A DNA stretch of 64,000 nucleotides from the NCBI GenBank assembly GCA_009767595.1, contig VSDK01013117.1, positions 278,435 to 342,434 on the forward strand, read 5' to 3'. The position numbers were made by a program, and so were the translations under genes. Below, piece after piece: positions 33,270-44,584 of the stretch. This DNA is from Symbiodinium kawagutii (Eukaryota > Sar > Dinophyceae > Suessiales > Symbiodiniaceae). A model generated the notes under the pieces. That model made no database searches, had not been told where the DNA came from, and was given only the letters and a program-made list of their open reading frames with translations. The stretch's first letter is position 1. Each line of letters starts with the position of its first letter.

Positions 33270-33800
33270 TGTCCAAAGAATGATTTGATTGATATCATAT
33301 GAAATGATATGATTCGATGATTTGATATGATATGGTTCGATGATATGATATGATATGATATGTTATGAAATGAATGACATGATGATTCGGTCCTGATTGA
33401 TGATTTATCATTAATCATCAATCAAGCATTATTAATTACTGATTTGATTAAGAAAATTTGTGATTTATGATTGATGATTAATGATTGACTAATGATTAAT
33501 GATTATAATGATGATCAATGATGATTAATTGAATTTAATGATTAATGAAAAATGATTAATGATTAATGAATGCTTCAATGATGAATGAAGGAGTGTGATG
33601 ATTAATGATTGACTAATGATTAATGATTATAATGATGATCAATGATGATTAATTGAATTTAATGATTAATGAAAAATGATTAATGATTAATGAATGCTTC
33701 AATGATGAATGAAGGAGTGTGTGGTCGTATGTATGGTATCGGTATGGGTTAATGTGATCAGTGATAATGATGATTCATGATTCGGATTCATGATTAATGA
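33270..33800. repeat. ATGATT/TAATGA AT-rich satellite-like region
   Basis: Imperfect GATATGAT then TAATGATT repeats. It contains an exact 124-bp tandem duplication (33473-33596 and 33597-33720). Confidence 0.8.
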
Positions 33801-33939
33801 TTCAAATTTCAAATATTTTTTTGTTGGGACTGGGGCATCACTAAATTTCAAATGAATGAAAAAATGCAATGAACGGAACATCTATCGAACATCATCCTAT
33901 GTTTCCTGCGTTGTTCTTGGTTGCCAATGAATTTCCAGT

Positions 33940-34990
33940 GAGCCTCCCAGGCTCGTTTTCCTCCTATTTCTTTCCTTTTTCCTTCAAATTCCTCCGAGGA
34001 TTTCCTGCTCATTTCCTCTATGTTCTACCGCTACCGGCTACCGCTACCAGTTGTTCCTCTTTCTTCCTTGCTTTTCCTTAATTGAATTGAACTAGCCAAG
34101 TAGCCTTTCTTTCTTTTGTTTTTCCTTTGAATTTGGTGCTACTTTCCCCAATTTCCCCTGGTTCCACCCTTGCTGTTCCTGTTGTTTTCCCTTTACTTTT
34201 GCTTTACTTTTGTTGTTTCAAATTAAAATCTAAAAGCAACATTTTCTGTCAAAACCTCCCTGTAATGGGACATTTGACATTTGCTCCATTTGGTCATCTC
34301 TCATCTCGCTGTCAAAACCCTGTAACGGGACATTTGGCTGTCCAAACCACCCTGTAACGGGAAATTTGGCTCTCAAAACCCTGTAACCGGACATTTGGCT
34401 GTCCAAACCAGCCTGTAACGGGAAATTTGGCTGTCAAAACCCTGTAGCGGGAAATTTAGCTGTCAAAACCCTGTAGCGGGAAGCACGAGAAAAGGAAAGA
34501 AATCGGACAACTTTCGCCTCCTAGACTGGTAGGATCCCCAATTCATTTCCTTCCTTTTTCTCTCCTTTTTCCTTCAAATTCCCCCTGGGTTTCCCGATTC
34601 ATTTCCTTCTACGTTCTACATTTTTTTCCTTTTTCTGCCTTGCCTTTCCTGCATTGAACTAGCCTTTCCTTTGTTGTTCCTTTTAAATTGCACTACTTTC
34701 CCCAGTTTTCCTTGGTTCCACCCTTGCTTTTCCTTTTGTTTTCCCTTTACTTTAGCTTTACTTTTGTCCCTGTAACGGGACATTTGGCTGTCAAAACCCT
34801 GTTACAGGACATTTGGCTGTCAAAACCCTGTAACGGAAAGCACGGCTGTCAAAACCCTGTAACGGGAAATTTTGCTGTCAAAACCCTGTAACGGAAAGCA
34901 CGGCTGTCAAAACCCTGCAACGGGAAACTTCGCTGTCAAAACCCTGTAACGCAAAGCACGAGAAAAGCAGACGAAACGCACAACTCCCGG
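33940..34990. repeat. Two-copy composite: pyrimidine segment plus 29-bp array
   Basis: A pyrimidine-rich segment (33950-34225 and 34535-34767, clearly homologous, both containing TTTCCTTCAAATTCC and GGTTCCACCCTTGCT) is followed each time by a 29-bp tandem array with units of the type CCTGTAACGGGACATTTGGC TGTCAAAA (34258-34480 and 34768-34960). There are about 6-7 units per array. Confidence 0.8.
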
Positions 34991-34999
34991 ACAAAAAGC

Positions 35000-35400
35000 G
35001 CACGACGAAGAGCACAACTCCCGGACAAAAAGCGCACGACGAAAAATGGTCGAGAATCTGGTTTTTCAAATTTGGATTTTGATTTTCAAATTTGAAAAAC
35101 GGCAATCTGGACCAATCTTGCTTGTGCACTTTTGAGGCTTCTAGTTGCGTTTTTTTCTGGATTTCTGGTGCTCGTTTTAAATACGGTTAATAAAGAAGGC
35201 CCAAAAAAAAACACGAGAAAAAGCACAACTAGAAGGACCAAAAACGCACGACGAAGAATGGTCGAGAATCTGGTTTTTCAAATTTTGATTCCGAATTCCC
35301 AATTTGAAAAACGGCAATCTGGACCAATCTTGCTTGTGCACTTTTGAGGTTTCTAGTTGTGTTTTTTTCTGGATTTCTGGTGCTTTTCTTGTGCTCCCGG
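35000..35400. repeat. Duplicated module with internal inverted repeat
   Basis: Two copies (about 35030-35185 and 35245-35390) contain GGTCGAGAATCTGG, an arm TTTTTCAAATTT, a short spacer and the opposing arm AAATTTGAAAAA, then CAATCTGGACCAATCTTGCT. The arms can form a hairpin. The flanks resemble sequences next to both inverted repeats at 32540-32600 and 38060-38110. Confidence 0.65.
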
Positions 35401-35459
35401 GAGCAAGGGAGCACGACGAAGAGCACAACTCCCGGTGGTCGAGCAAGGCCCAGTAAAAA

Positions 35460-36095
35460 ATTTCACCTGGGAGCGACTAAGGTCTAGTAAAAAAAATCTC
35501 ACCTGGAGTAAATAAGGCTCAGTAAAACAAAATCTCACCTGGAGCGAGCGACTAAGGCCCAGTAAAACCGCTCACCTGGAGCGAGCGACTAAGGCCCAGG
35601 AAAAAAAAATTCACCTGGAGTAAATAAGGCCCAGTAAAAAAAATCTCACCTGGTGTAAACACCAGGCCCAATAAAAAAATCTCACCTGGAGCGAGCGAGT
35701 ATGGCCCAGTGAAGCCCCTCACCTGGAGCGAATAAGGTCTAGTAAAAAAATTCTCGCCTGGAGCGAAAAAGGCCCAGTAAAACCGCTCACCTGGAGCGAG
35801 CGAGTAAGGCCCAGTCAAACCCCCCCCTTGGAGTAAATAAGGCCCAGTAAAACCGCTCACCTGGAGCGAGCGAGTAAGGCCCAGTCAAACCCCCCCCTTG
35901 GAGTAAATAAGGCCCAGTAAAACCGCTCACCTGGAGCGAGTAAGGCGCAGTAAAACCCTTCACCTACCTGGAACAAGTAAGGCCCAGTCCCACCGTTCAC
36001 TTCGAGCAAGTAAGGCTACAGTAACGACCTCAGAGTTGGAGGGTATGAATAGGGCCAAGAAAAATACTTCACCGGGAGCGAACAAGGCCCGGCAA
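35460..36095. repeat. ~35-bp minisatellite, about 18 units
   Basis: Units run CACCTGGAGCGAG...AAGGCCCAGTAAAA with variable A-runs. On the minus strand most units contain CTCCAGGTGAG, which matches the 5' splice consensus CAG|GTGAG. The minus ORF through it (35552-35860) is a reiterated peptide and is probably not a gene. Confidence 0.8.
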
Positions 36096-36099
36096 AAGT

Positions 36100-38130
36100 T
36101 TACAGCTGGATGATCCAAAAAGGGCAGCCAAATGTCATGTGTGAAAGAAAAATGATCAGCAAACAATTCACGACAAGGACCAATCGCGCAAGTGGGTTAC
36201 CTGATTGACAGGTTGTTTTAAATTCTACATGATAAAAAATCAAGGTCAAAGACATGAAAAATGGCAAAGCAGAAAAAAAACTGTCACATGGAAAGTGTTT
36301 CCGCGCCGTTTCCTTTCAAATGCCACTCACCGCATACCTCATACAAGCAATGCCCAATGGCCTGGCATTTGTTTGTTTTTTTTGAATACGTGGCAAATGG
36401 TCTTTCCCCGGACCATGTTTATTGCCGATAACTTAGACAACTTAGTTTGATGATAACTATTTTCTGATCACCTTGCTGGGTCGCAGCCACAGGTCGCGGC
36501 ATACCAAGCAGAGCGTGAGCTCAGCCCACCAACTCGAAAATTATGAAAATTATGCGTTGAGTGATTGAGTGATGTGACAGTGATGTGTTTTCAAAAAAAA
36601 TTGTCAAAATATGTCAAAATAAAGCACTTCAAAATCAAATAGTTCGAATCCGGCAATCCAACATGACAAAGTGTAGCATTAACAATGAGCAGCCCAAGTT
36701 CATTCATGAAGGGGCAAAAAGGCAAATGCGCAAGTCACATCGGCGGAAAAAAACACAAATTGTCCCAATGAAAGAAAGTCAATATGAGTATATAGGTTAT
36801 GTTGTGGTAAGTCAGTTTTCAATTGAATTTAGCAAGGGTTCCAAAGGCTCCGCTACCAGCCTCTTCAAAGGAGGCGAACACTTGCATTATAATACAATCG
36901 TGAATCAAAAAATCATCATGCATGCTTAACCTTTGCATGCCACAGCGGCTGCCTTATTTAACGACTGCATGCAACGTCTGCAACGTGAGAAAAATCCACG
37001 GTCTGCAATGACAAAGCTTTTCAACGTCAAAAACTATTTTCATTGCCCCGGCCCCAACATGTCCATGTTGTGTGCTAAGTGCGCGCGTTAACCCTCAAAA
37101 TTGACATGTGTTTTCATTCACTTTTTTTGTTTCCAGAAGCCCCAGAAATGATCTAATTCCAGGTAGGTAATGCCATGACATGCAGCATAGATTTACGGAA
37201 AAACAATTGCATTCAAGAAGTGGTCCAAGAACATGATGGCCAAAGGCAACCCTTCTTCAGGAATCTGAACAAACAATTGTTGGGACACGTGATATATAAT
37301 ATATATTTCATAATTTGTTTTATATATATCATAATATCAAAATCATTTCATAGCATATCAGTTGCCAGTAATCCAATTCTATTGTGGTCCCATGATTGAA
37401 CCACCCAAGAACCATTTACTATTGAATTAATTGTGGTAAGAAAGCCTTGCTTGGATGAGCTGCAAAGATTTTACCCTCAACAGTTCCCACATTGATTGGT
37501 TCATCTAATTGTTTGTTCTAAATTAAACCAAGTTCCATACTATATGACTATAGACTATAGGCTATAGACTGACTATGTGACTAGATTATAATATATTGAC
37601 TACATTATAGACTATATTTCTTTAAATTACCTCATAATATATAGGACATCTAATTATTTGCTAAAATTACATGTTACATGGTGGTATTTTGTCATTTGTG
37701 TCCTGCCAATACCAAAGGAATAGGTGCATCCCTCAGGCATAGTTGTATTGTGTGTTTTGTTTGTTGCTGCCTTGTGTTCATAAAGCATGCTTGTTGAAAT
37801 CAGGGTAGGCTGGGATGGATTGTATTTTTTACTTTTTTCTTTGGAATTGAGTGTGGAATTTGATCCCACAGAAAATTCCAGACAAGGAGAGGCAAATTTG
37901 CAGGAAATGGGCCACAGATATTGCAGGCTAGGCTCAAAGAGAGGAGGCTAAACACATTTTGGAGAAGGGATCAGATTTCCCATTTGGGAAAAACAATTCA
38001 AAGGGAGTCTGAGGGGCGGGATCCAAGCCAAAAAAAACACAAAACAAGATTGAGAAATGTTTTTTGAGCAAAATCTGGTCCCATCTCTCTTGTGCACTTT
38101 TTGCTGCGCAGTTTAAAGGTAAACCCCTTT
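36100..38130. other. AT-rich sequence, no supported gene
   Basis: One plus ORF of 114 codons (36585-36929) has a basic patch (MRKSHRRKKTQI) but no splice or homology support. Around 37275-37350 and 37540-37650 there are TATA/ACTATAG-rich stretches. Confidence 0.4.
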
Positions 38131-38384
38131 GACGACTGTTACAGGGGGGGGTAGGTCCAACGCATGAGTCAATACGACTTTCTTGGCTTCTCAGCTGCTT
38201 CACTCCTATGAGAATTGCTTACACCATCTCCAAACAGCAAAATAGCCATGTGTTCGTTTAAACCAGGAGTCAACTTGGGCTTCAGCAGCCCGCCGGAAGG
38301 TGTGGAAACCACATTTAGCTTTTCAATCATCTCTCTCTACATCTCTCCCTTTCTATTACTTGGCAACCGTCTAAGAATCTTCTT

Positions 38385-38500
38385 CTCCCTCTCTCTCTCT
38401 GTGTTCTTTCTTTTCTTCTTCTCTCTCTCTCTCTCTCTTCCTCTCTCTCTCTCTCTTTCTTTCTCTCTCTCTTTGTCTCTTCTCTCTCTTTGTGCTTTTC
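38385..38500. repeat. CT-rich tract
   Basis: Short pyrimidine tract (plus). It lies just downstream of gene F exon 38604-38517 on the minus strand, where it reads as GA. Confidence 0.8.
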
Positions 38501-38516
38501 GTTTTGCTGCTGGCAC

Positions 38517-39208
38517 CTTCCATCCGCTGGGGCAGCGGAAGCCTTCGCAGGTCTTCTCACAACACTCCGTATCGAGAGTTGCCAGAACGTCAGAGGCATC
38601 CGGCCTCGCTGTGCCCAAGGGAATGGAAACGACATCAAGGCAACATGATGCAACATGTGGTCATTTGTGGACCATGGCTATTCTCAACATCTGTACACTT
38701 GAACGTACTGAAAATGACAAATTCCGTCTCAGAAATGTCTTTGTTGCGACTGCTTGCCCCCAATCAAAGAGTCAGCGACGGATATCCTCACCCGAAAAGG
38801 GTTGATAGCCACATCTTTACGTGACACCGAATGCTCTGTGGCATTTTGAGACATGCTGGGCAGTCCAGTTGATGTTTGGAACGTGCTTCTCACAGCATCC
38901 CAACACTTTGGGTGCCTCAAACGGAAACCGGTCTGGCTGCAAGATTGAGCTTGACCTCAAAGGCTATCGAAGACTAGGAGACGTATAATGCAAACTGCCG
39001 GCAGTTGAAGCATGTTGAAGGATCGCAGCTTGACGTAGACTTTCCACCCATCAGCATCTGAGCTATCTGCTGGCACAAGTCTTGTCGCAGCAGTCCTCAT
39101 CGTTGTTCCCGGTGATCTCCGTGGCTCCTTCTCAACTACACCACAAATGCGATTCATTTCACAATCAGTTGTCGACATCTCTTGGCTATAAAATACACAG
39201 AAGATCAT
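38517..39208 (-). CDS. Gene F, Cys-rich protein (three exons recognised)
   Basis: Exons are 39208-38996 (71 codons, including TTDCEMNRICGVVEKEPRRS), 38936-38821 (PKVLGCCEKHVPNINW, then HVSKCHRAFGV) and 38604-38517 (TECCEKTCEGFRCPSGWK). Phases join 0/0 and 2/2 and the last exon ends at AAG|GTGCC in phase 0. Donors are GT (GTTTGC, GTAAAG, GTGCC); acceptors are TTGCAG|C and AG|G. The repeated CCEK and C-x-C spacing suggests a disulphide-rich extracellular protein; this is inference, and no signal peptide was confirmed. The first exon may start at an acceptor (AG near 39180) instead of the ATG at 39208. The gene continues past 38517. Confidence 0.6.
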
Positions 39209-39214
39209 CCACTC

Positions 39215-40530
39215 TAAAAATGCAAAGTGATGAGCAGTCAGTAAGCCAGATTAACCACAGCAAGCCAAAATCAATGATTCCCAAGCAAATTCAGCATCAA
39301 CAAAAAATCGCCTGGACTTCTGTACCTGTGCATAGGTCTCCTGACTTCATTCTAAAGCCATCTGGGCACTCGTGATACCTTAGTACCGTCCAAAAATCCT
39401 TGCACTCCCTGTATGCCACAAAAGGATATCCGAACTTCCTGGTCCAGTATATTTTAATGCTTTCCTTTCATCAGTAGCAGTACCTGTTGGTGCTAGGTCA
39501 TTGAGCAGGATTGGACTGAATGTAAATGCTACCTGCATCGCTCGTAAAGGACATGTCTTTCTCTCCCTCTCTTCCCCCTTCCTTCACCTTCCCTCCCTCC
39601 ATCATAGAATCAGAGTTCATGCCAACCACCGAGTCTTCGAGGTATTTGGTTTCGCGTGTCAATGAAATTCACGAGAACAAGAATGACGAATTCGCACCCC
39701 AACATACCCTAACAAATGACCGAATGGGCATCAAGTTCACTTCAAAGCAAGGAACGAGCAAGTGACCGAAGCGTGTGCAGATTCCTCAGATTGCACGTCC
39801 ACTGGTGGCTTCGCATGGCTTCACAAAAATCACTAAAGGAGGAACCCCAACATTTTTGGTAGACATTCATTTGCAAACAACATTTTGTCCGAGCTGTTGA
39901 TTTTCCATTGCCATGCTTTGAAGTATTTGAGGATCTCTAGCTTTCATCCCTGGTTTCACTTGTTTCTCAATCGGTAAGTCCTAGTTTCTGAAGCTGGGAA
40001 AGTTTTTGAGATGAGATCACAATGCTGGATGGACTGAAGAAACGAACAGTTTGGTGGCATGCCTTTTTCTTGTTGCCATCATGTACATGTAAAAAGTGCA
40101 GTGTGCAGCCGTATCAGTACATCATGACTAAGTAAGCACGTATTGCAGCCTATCAATGAATGTCAAAGGTCTGATGCAAACATAAGTTGTGAGACTTACA
40201 CGGAATTATATACTATGTACATGATATTTTAGTCTTAAGTTTGGTTGGCGCATCTGCCTATGATAGTAGATTCATTCGACTGTGCGGTATCATATTGTAG
40301 CAATATTAACTATGTCTATAGCTATGTATCTAATCTATTCATACTAGTTCCTGATCGAATGTATGTCATTACGATTGCTAATTATAAAAAACATAGAGAA
40401 AATTTCCAAGATCTATACTTGATATATGTTGATAGTATATGCGATATAGTTGTCATATTGTTCTCTGTATTTGTTTCTGTTATTATATTTTTTGCCCGGG
40501 CGTCCAAAGGATTTTTTAATGATATAGTTG
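39215..40530. other. No supported gene
   Basis: A plus ORF at 39526-39765 and part of 40245-40706 (hydrophobic, AT-rich) are open but show no splice logic; the latter's GC-rich end is antisense to the EF-hand exon. I regard the rest as intergenic. Confidence 0.4.
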
Positions 40531-40532
40531 TT

Positions 40533-43401
40533 CTAATTGAGACTTCCATCCTGGCGAGGCTCGAAGATTTCAGCCTCCAACTCATCCGCGGTCAGCGCGC
40601 CATCGCGGTTTCGGTCCAGGCTTCGGAAGGCCTGGGAGCACCCTTTTGGTCGACGAAGGGTCACCGAGTGCGAGTCAAAGAGCGACAAGAAGTGACTAAG
40701 AAGTGACTATAAGTGAATGAAATCAATAAGTTTTAAGAAGTAATCAAATATGTAAGTAATAAATCAAATCGAAGTGAATAAGTCAGTAGCAAAGTGAAAC
40801 AAATTACATATGCAATTATCAAATAGTTAGAAGATGATGCGAGCAAACACATTAACACAAACAACTCTCAAAGCTGTGCAAAAGTAGGCCATGCAAACAA
40901 AGAGATGGATGCGGAAACAAACGTCAACAAACACACACACACACACACGCAAAAACAAAGTATGTAAATAGCTGAACGTAGCTGACTGGTCCATGCAAGC
41001 CTGCACATGCAAAGGGAAACATAAACACATACAAACGATTAGAACCACAAGTTTATACAAGGAATGCACAGCAAGAACCTGAAGAAAACATTTTATGAAA
41101 TCTTGGGCAAGCCAGTTCCAACAGATTGCAGCGCAGGGATCAGCGGCTACAACAGAGTTTGGGAAACATATCAGAGGCCGTCGCCTGTGCTTCCGCCGCC
41201 TCAGGGCCCAAATTTGTCACCTCAGACATCAAAGGATGCACTTCCAAAGGTCAACCTAACATAGAACAAATTAGCACCTCAGTAAATCTGAACATCTTCC
41301 AAATATGAATTTGATGCAAAAAAAGATAGCCTAAGATGTCAACACGTCTTAATAGAGTATAAATTAACAACAGAAAAGGAACATCCTGGAACACCAACAC
41401 GGCACCTTCGCTGCTTGAACCAGCACCACGTAGGCCAGCAAGCAGGATGCCTCGCTACCCATAGCAGTCATAGCAATCAATTCCCACCATGCAAGGCACA
41501 TTCCAAAGGATAGAGTCAAACATTGCAATTGCTTCTTTGGCAACAGTGCACGGCTTTGGGATCTACAGGCAGAGCATGAAGATGAACAAATCTTAAGCTT
41601 AATGTGATAAGCACTAACAAAAAATGGCAGGGGAACATAGTGCGCAGCAAAGTCCGGGCAACTGGAAAGTATTTGAACTACAAGCCAGGCTCTTCTCAAA
41701 GTGACCGTTGACTGATCGGAAATGAAAATCATTCACCTTTTCAAGACGACTTCACGAAGGTTGCTATGGCTTGCAGTCTCAGCCACTCTCTTCATTGGTG
41801 TCACCTGCGCATGGCCCATGGGTTTCCAAATCCTGGATAAGTTAAAACACATCTGGGCATCAGGGCCATTATATCATTTCCAAGTCATCCGTCTGTGTTG
41901 ATATCTTGGCTTCACTTTAATTAATTGAAGTCAAAACACCTAGCTTTTGAAGGCCTGGAAATTGGAAAAAAAACAAAACACCTACTGCTTAGTGTCTCTC
42001 TTCACATTTCTCAGTTGAGATTTTGGAGTTACGACAAAAACGAAACGCATCCAGCACTTCTTCCGCCTGCGCCAGGGCGGCCCCGCACCACAGGGCGGCC
42101 ACTTGAGCCCGCAGGCTGCCGATTTACACGTCAATGCCACGCCACAAAGAACGACTCCGTGGGGCAGGGAGATGGGAGTCGTATGCCATGCGGCAGGGAG
42201 TTCTCCTATGCAAACTCTGGCTCAACTAAGGATCTCGCCTCAGTCAGTTGAACTGCTTCATCTTAGTTCTTTGAAGCTAAGCAAATTCACATTATCAGGA
42301 GATCAAGTCTGCATGCCCTGGAGCTGGACAATGTCCACATGACCGTGTGAAATGTCTTGTTTACACAAAGTAAGTGTCCCCAAAATATATAGCCATTCTT
42401 GATGACATTTGCCATTGGAATGAGACTTGCATCGTTCACAAGGCCACATGTAAACCACCACATACCACCATAAAACTGACTGCTGGCCATTCTCAACATG
42501 GTCACCCTCCAAGAAATTGAAACCCATGGAACCTCCGCAGAATCTCGACGTCCCATGGGATCCTCACCTACTCTCCGTCCGCTCCCACGGTTCAGGAGGT
42601 TCCACCGTCAGATCCCCGGGCCTGCACAGGCGCTTGAGACGTCTGCCGCGTCTGCCTTTATGACTACATAAGGGTCTTTAATAAGGCCATCTAAGGCCTC
42701 ATGGTGGCAAGCGGAAGGGAATTTGGGATCATGAGATCATGGAACTTTCTGAGTTACGGATGACAGATGCTGTGGCATCAAATGCAGAGTAGGGGCCAGG
42801 CTCTCCGATCAGCTGAGTCCTACACCTCTTGCCGTTGTGTCCACGCTGACGTTCGGCCTCCTGAGAAAGCTGAGACGCTGAAGCAGTTGCAACACCAAAA
42901 GATGCACGCAGAGGCGCTGTAGATCTGACGTCGTATATTGATGAATGGACTGCCCGTGCCGGAGAACACCCAACTTTGACTACCTCGCACAAACATCAGC
43001 TTCTATGCGCCCATCTCGCTCTCTTTCTCCTTCTCTTTCTCTCTCTTTCTTTCTGTCATTTTATCAATCTACTCCCCTCTACTTCCCTCTGCTTCTCTTT
43101 TGTTACTCTTTCTTATTCTTCCTACCTATCATTCTCTATTATTCCCTCTCTTTCTATCCTTGCTCTTCTTCTATGTTCTCTATCCTTGCTCAATCTCTCT
43201 ACTCTTCTTCTTATTAGTGTTCTCACTCTCTCTCTCTCTCTCTATATTCTTCCAACTGCTTACTCTCAGTTACTTCAAAATATCTCTCGAGTTACTTTAT
43301 TCATACTCGAGTTACTTCTCCACTTGTTCTTTCTCTTTTCGTCTCTTTCTCACCGCACTCCTTGACCAACTTCTCGAGCTCTCCTCGGTCGACAACATTG
43401 C
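40533..43401 (-). CDS. EF-hand calcium-binding protein (four exons recognised)
   Basis: Exons are 43401-43354 (NVVDRGELEKLVKEC), 42916-42826 (PLRASFGVATASASQLSQEA and onward), 42115-42049 (LRAQVAALWCGAALAQAEEV) and 40631-40551 or to a TAG at 40535-40533 (AFRSLDRNRDGALTADELEA). Phases join 1/1, 2/2 and 0/0. The last exon holds a canonical 12-residue EF loop, D-R-N-R-D-G-A-L-T-A-D-E, with a hydrophobic helix before it. The first exon is the second half of another EF-hand whose loop start lies in an unrecognised upstream exon. Donors are GT, GT and GC; the last exon either stops or uses a GA donor. Calcium binding is expected for the canonical loop; the role (sensor, kinase regulator or other) cannot be told from this part. 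Confidence 0.75.
43010..43345. repeat. Pyrimidine-rich tract in EF-hand gene intron
   Basis: CT/TTC-rich sequence between the exons at 43354 and 42916. Ser/Leu-rich plus ORFs across it are compositional. Confidence 0.75.
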
Positions 43402-43759
43402 CTCGGCCGCAAAAGGATTTCGGGTCTCAAAAAGAAGGATTGCAATGGACTTGGCAAAGAACATTTTTTGCAAAATTAAACTCAAAGCAAAATCCTCACT
43501 TTTGCGATTTCACTTTGCCAAAGACATCAGAAAAGTAAAGCGAAAACATTGCAAAGTTACGTCACCTGCAGAGTTTTGCTCTGTGTGCCCGCGACCCAAA
43601 CTGTGTCAATGGTGCATCGCGTGTTTTCGTTTATAGCGCTGGCTGTGAGTCTGCAGGATCGAATGCCTGGCATCAACTCCTGCAGTCTGACAGGAGCACC
43701 CAGCCCAGCCGAGCGGTACTCCTATCAAACAAAGGATCTAGACTGCGTCGATTTGCTGC

Positions 43760-44317
43760 GTGTGGCCAGCCCTCTGTACCATGAGAAGTGCTAACAAAAT
43801 ATTGTGGACCCTTCCAGCATCGCAAATTGACAGGTGGACTCCCCGCACATTTGATAACAGTAGTACTAACGACTATTGTCTTACAGTCCCACTTCACCCA
43901 TCATACCCAGCCCCAATCATCAATTCTTGGCCCAACTTGCATAACATGCATTCTCGCTGGCCACATGAAAGCAGCGAACTTTGTTCGTTCACCTCAGGGA
44001 AAATCATGCAGTTGAGGCGGCGCTTGAAATCACCCGCTCATCACGAGCCCTGCAATGAAAAAGGTCAACAACTCACCAACGACAATGGTAGAACACAAAC
44101 ACCAGTGAATTCTTCAACCAGAAGCATGCCATGTCACACGTTTGAAACTTTCAGTCACACAACATACAACAATGACATACATATTTCAGTACGTGCGAGT
44201 TTTTCAACCACAACACCATCGGCCCGCCGTGACAAATGGGGCATAAAAGACTCTGACCGTGTACTTCAAAGGCTCACGGCACATCGTTTGGCAGCAGCAT
44301 GGTGCGTTTCACAGTAG
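43760..44317 (+). CDS. Long plus ORF, hypothetical
   Basis: 185 codons are open from 43760, with no recognised domain and an unremarkable residue mix. It could be chance at this GC content, or partly exonic. Confidence 0.2.
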   Translation: MWPALCTMRSANKILWTLPASQIDRWTPRTFDNSSTNDYCLTVPLHPSYPAPIINSWPNLHNMHSRWPHESSELCSFTSGKIMQLRRRLKSPAHHEPCNEKGQQLTNDNGRTQTPVNSSTRSMPCHTFETFSHTTYNNDIHISVRASFSTTTPSARRDKWGIKDSDRVLQRLTAHRLAAAWCVSQ

Positions 44318-44509
44318 TGTTGCTATGACCTACAGAAGCCCATGGCAAAGAAACCTGCCTAGGTTGCCTACTGGCAAGAACAATCATAATCTGGAGCAAC
44401 CAACAAACAACAGGACATAGAAGAAAACATGACACATACAAACGAACCTACACATATCCATATTTAAATATATAGATATATCTAAATATATCTATAAATG
44501 AATAAATAG

Positions 44510-44520
44510 ATAAATAAATA

Positions 44521-44556
<36 letters not shown>

Positions 44557-44584
44557 TGTATGTATGTATGTATGTATATACATA
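44510..44584. repeat. GTAT tetranucleotide repeat
   Basis: Near-perfect (TATG)n flanked by AT-rich ATAAATA sequence. 44585-45500 shows nothing gene-like beyond short ORFs. Confidence 0.9.

Larger units (their letters stand above)
32503..38169. mobile_element. Candidate inverted-repeat-bounded element
   Basis: Left end 32503-32538 and the reverse complement of 38136-38169 share ACnCATGnGTTGGACC, then TACCCCCC, a C-run and TGTAACAG: two substitutions plus a 2-bp length difference in the C-run. Inside are related modules (CACGACGAA ... GGTCGAGAATCTGG; ... CTTGTGCACTTTT), a 29-bp array whose units begin CCCTGTAAC like the inner edge of the inverted repeat, other minisatellites, and no recognisable transposase. 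A single AT-rich ORF (36585-36929) is weak. No clear target-site duplication was seen. It could be a non-autonomous DNA element or simply inverted copies of a local repeat. Confidence 0.35.

Noticed and set aside
36585..36929. 114-codon ORF within the inverted-repeat segment, considered as a transposase
   Set aside because: No recognisable catalytic motif; AT-rich composition and lack of splice or homology support.
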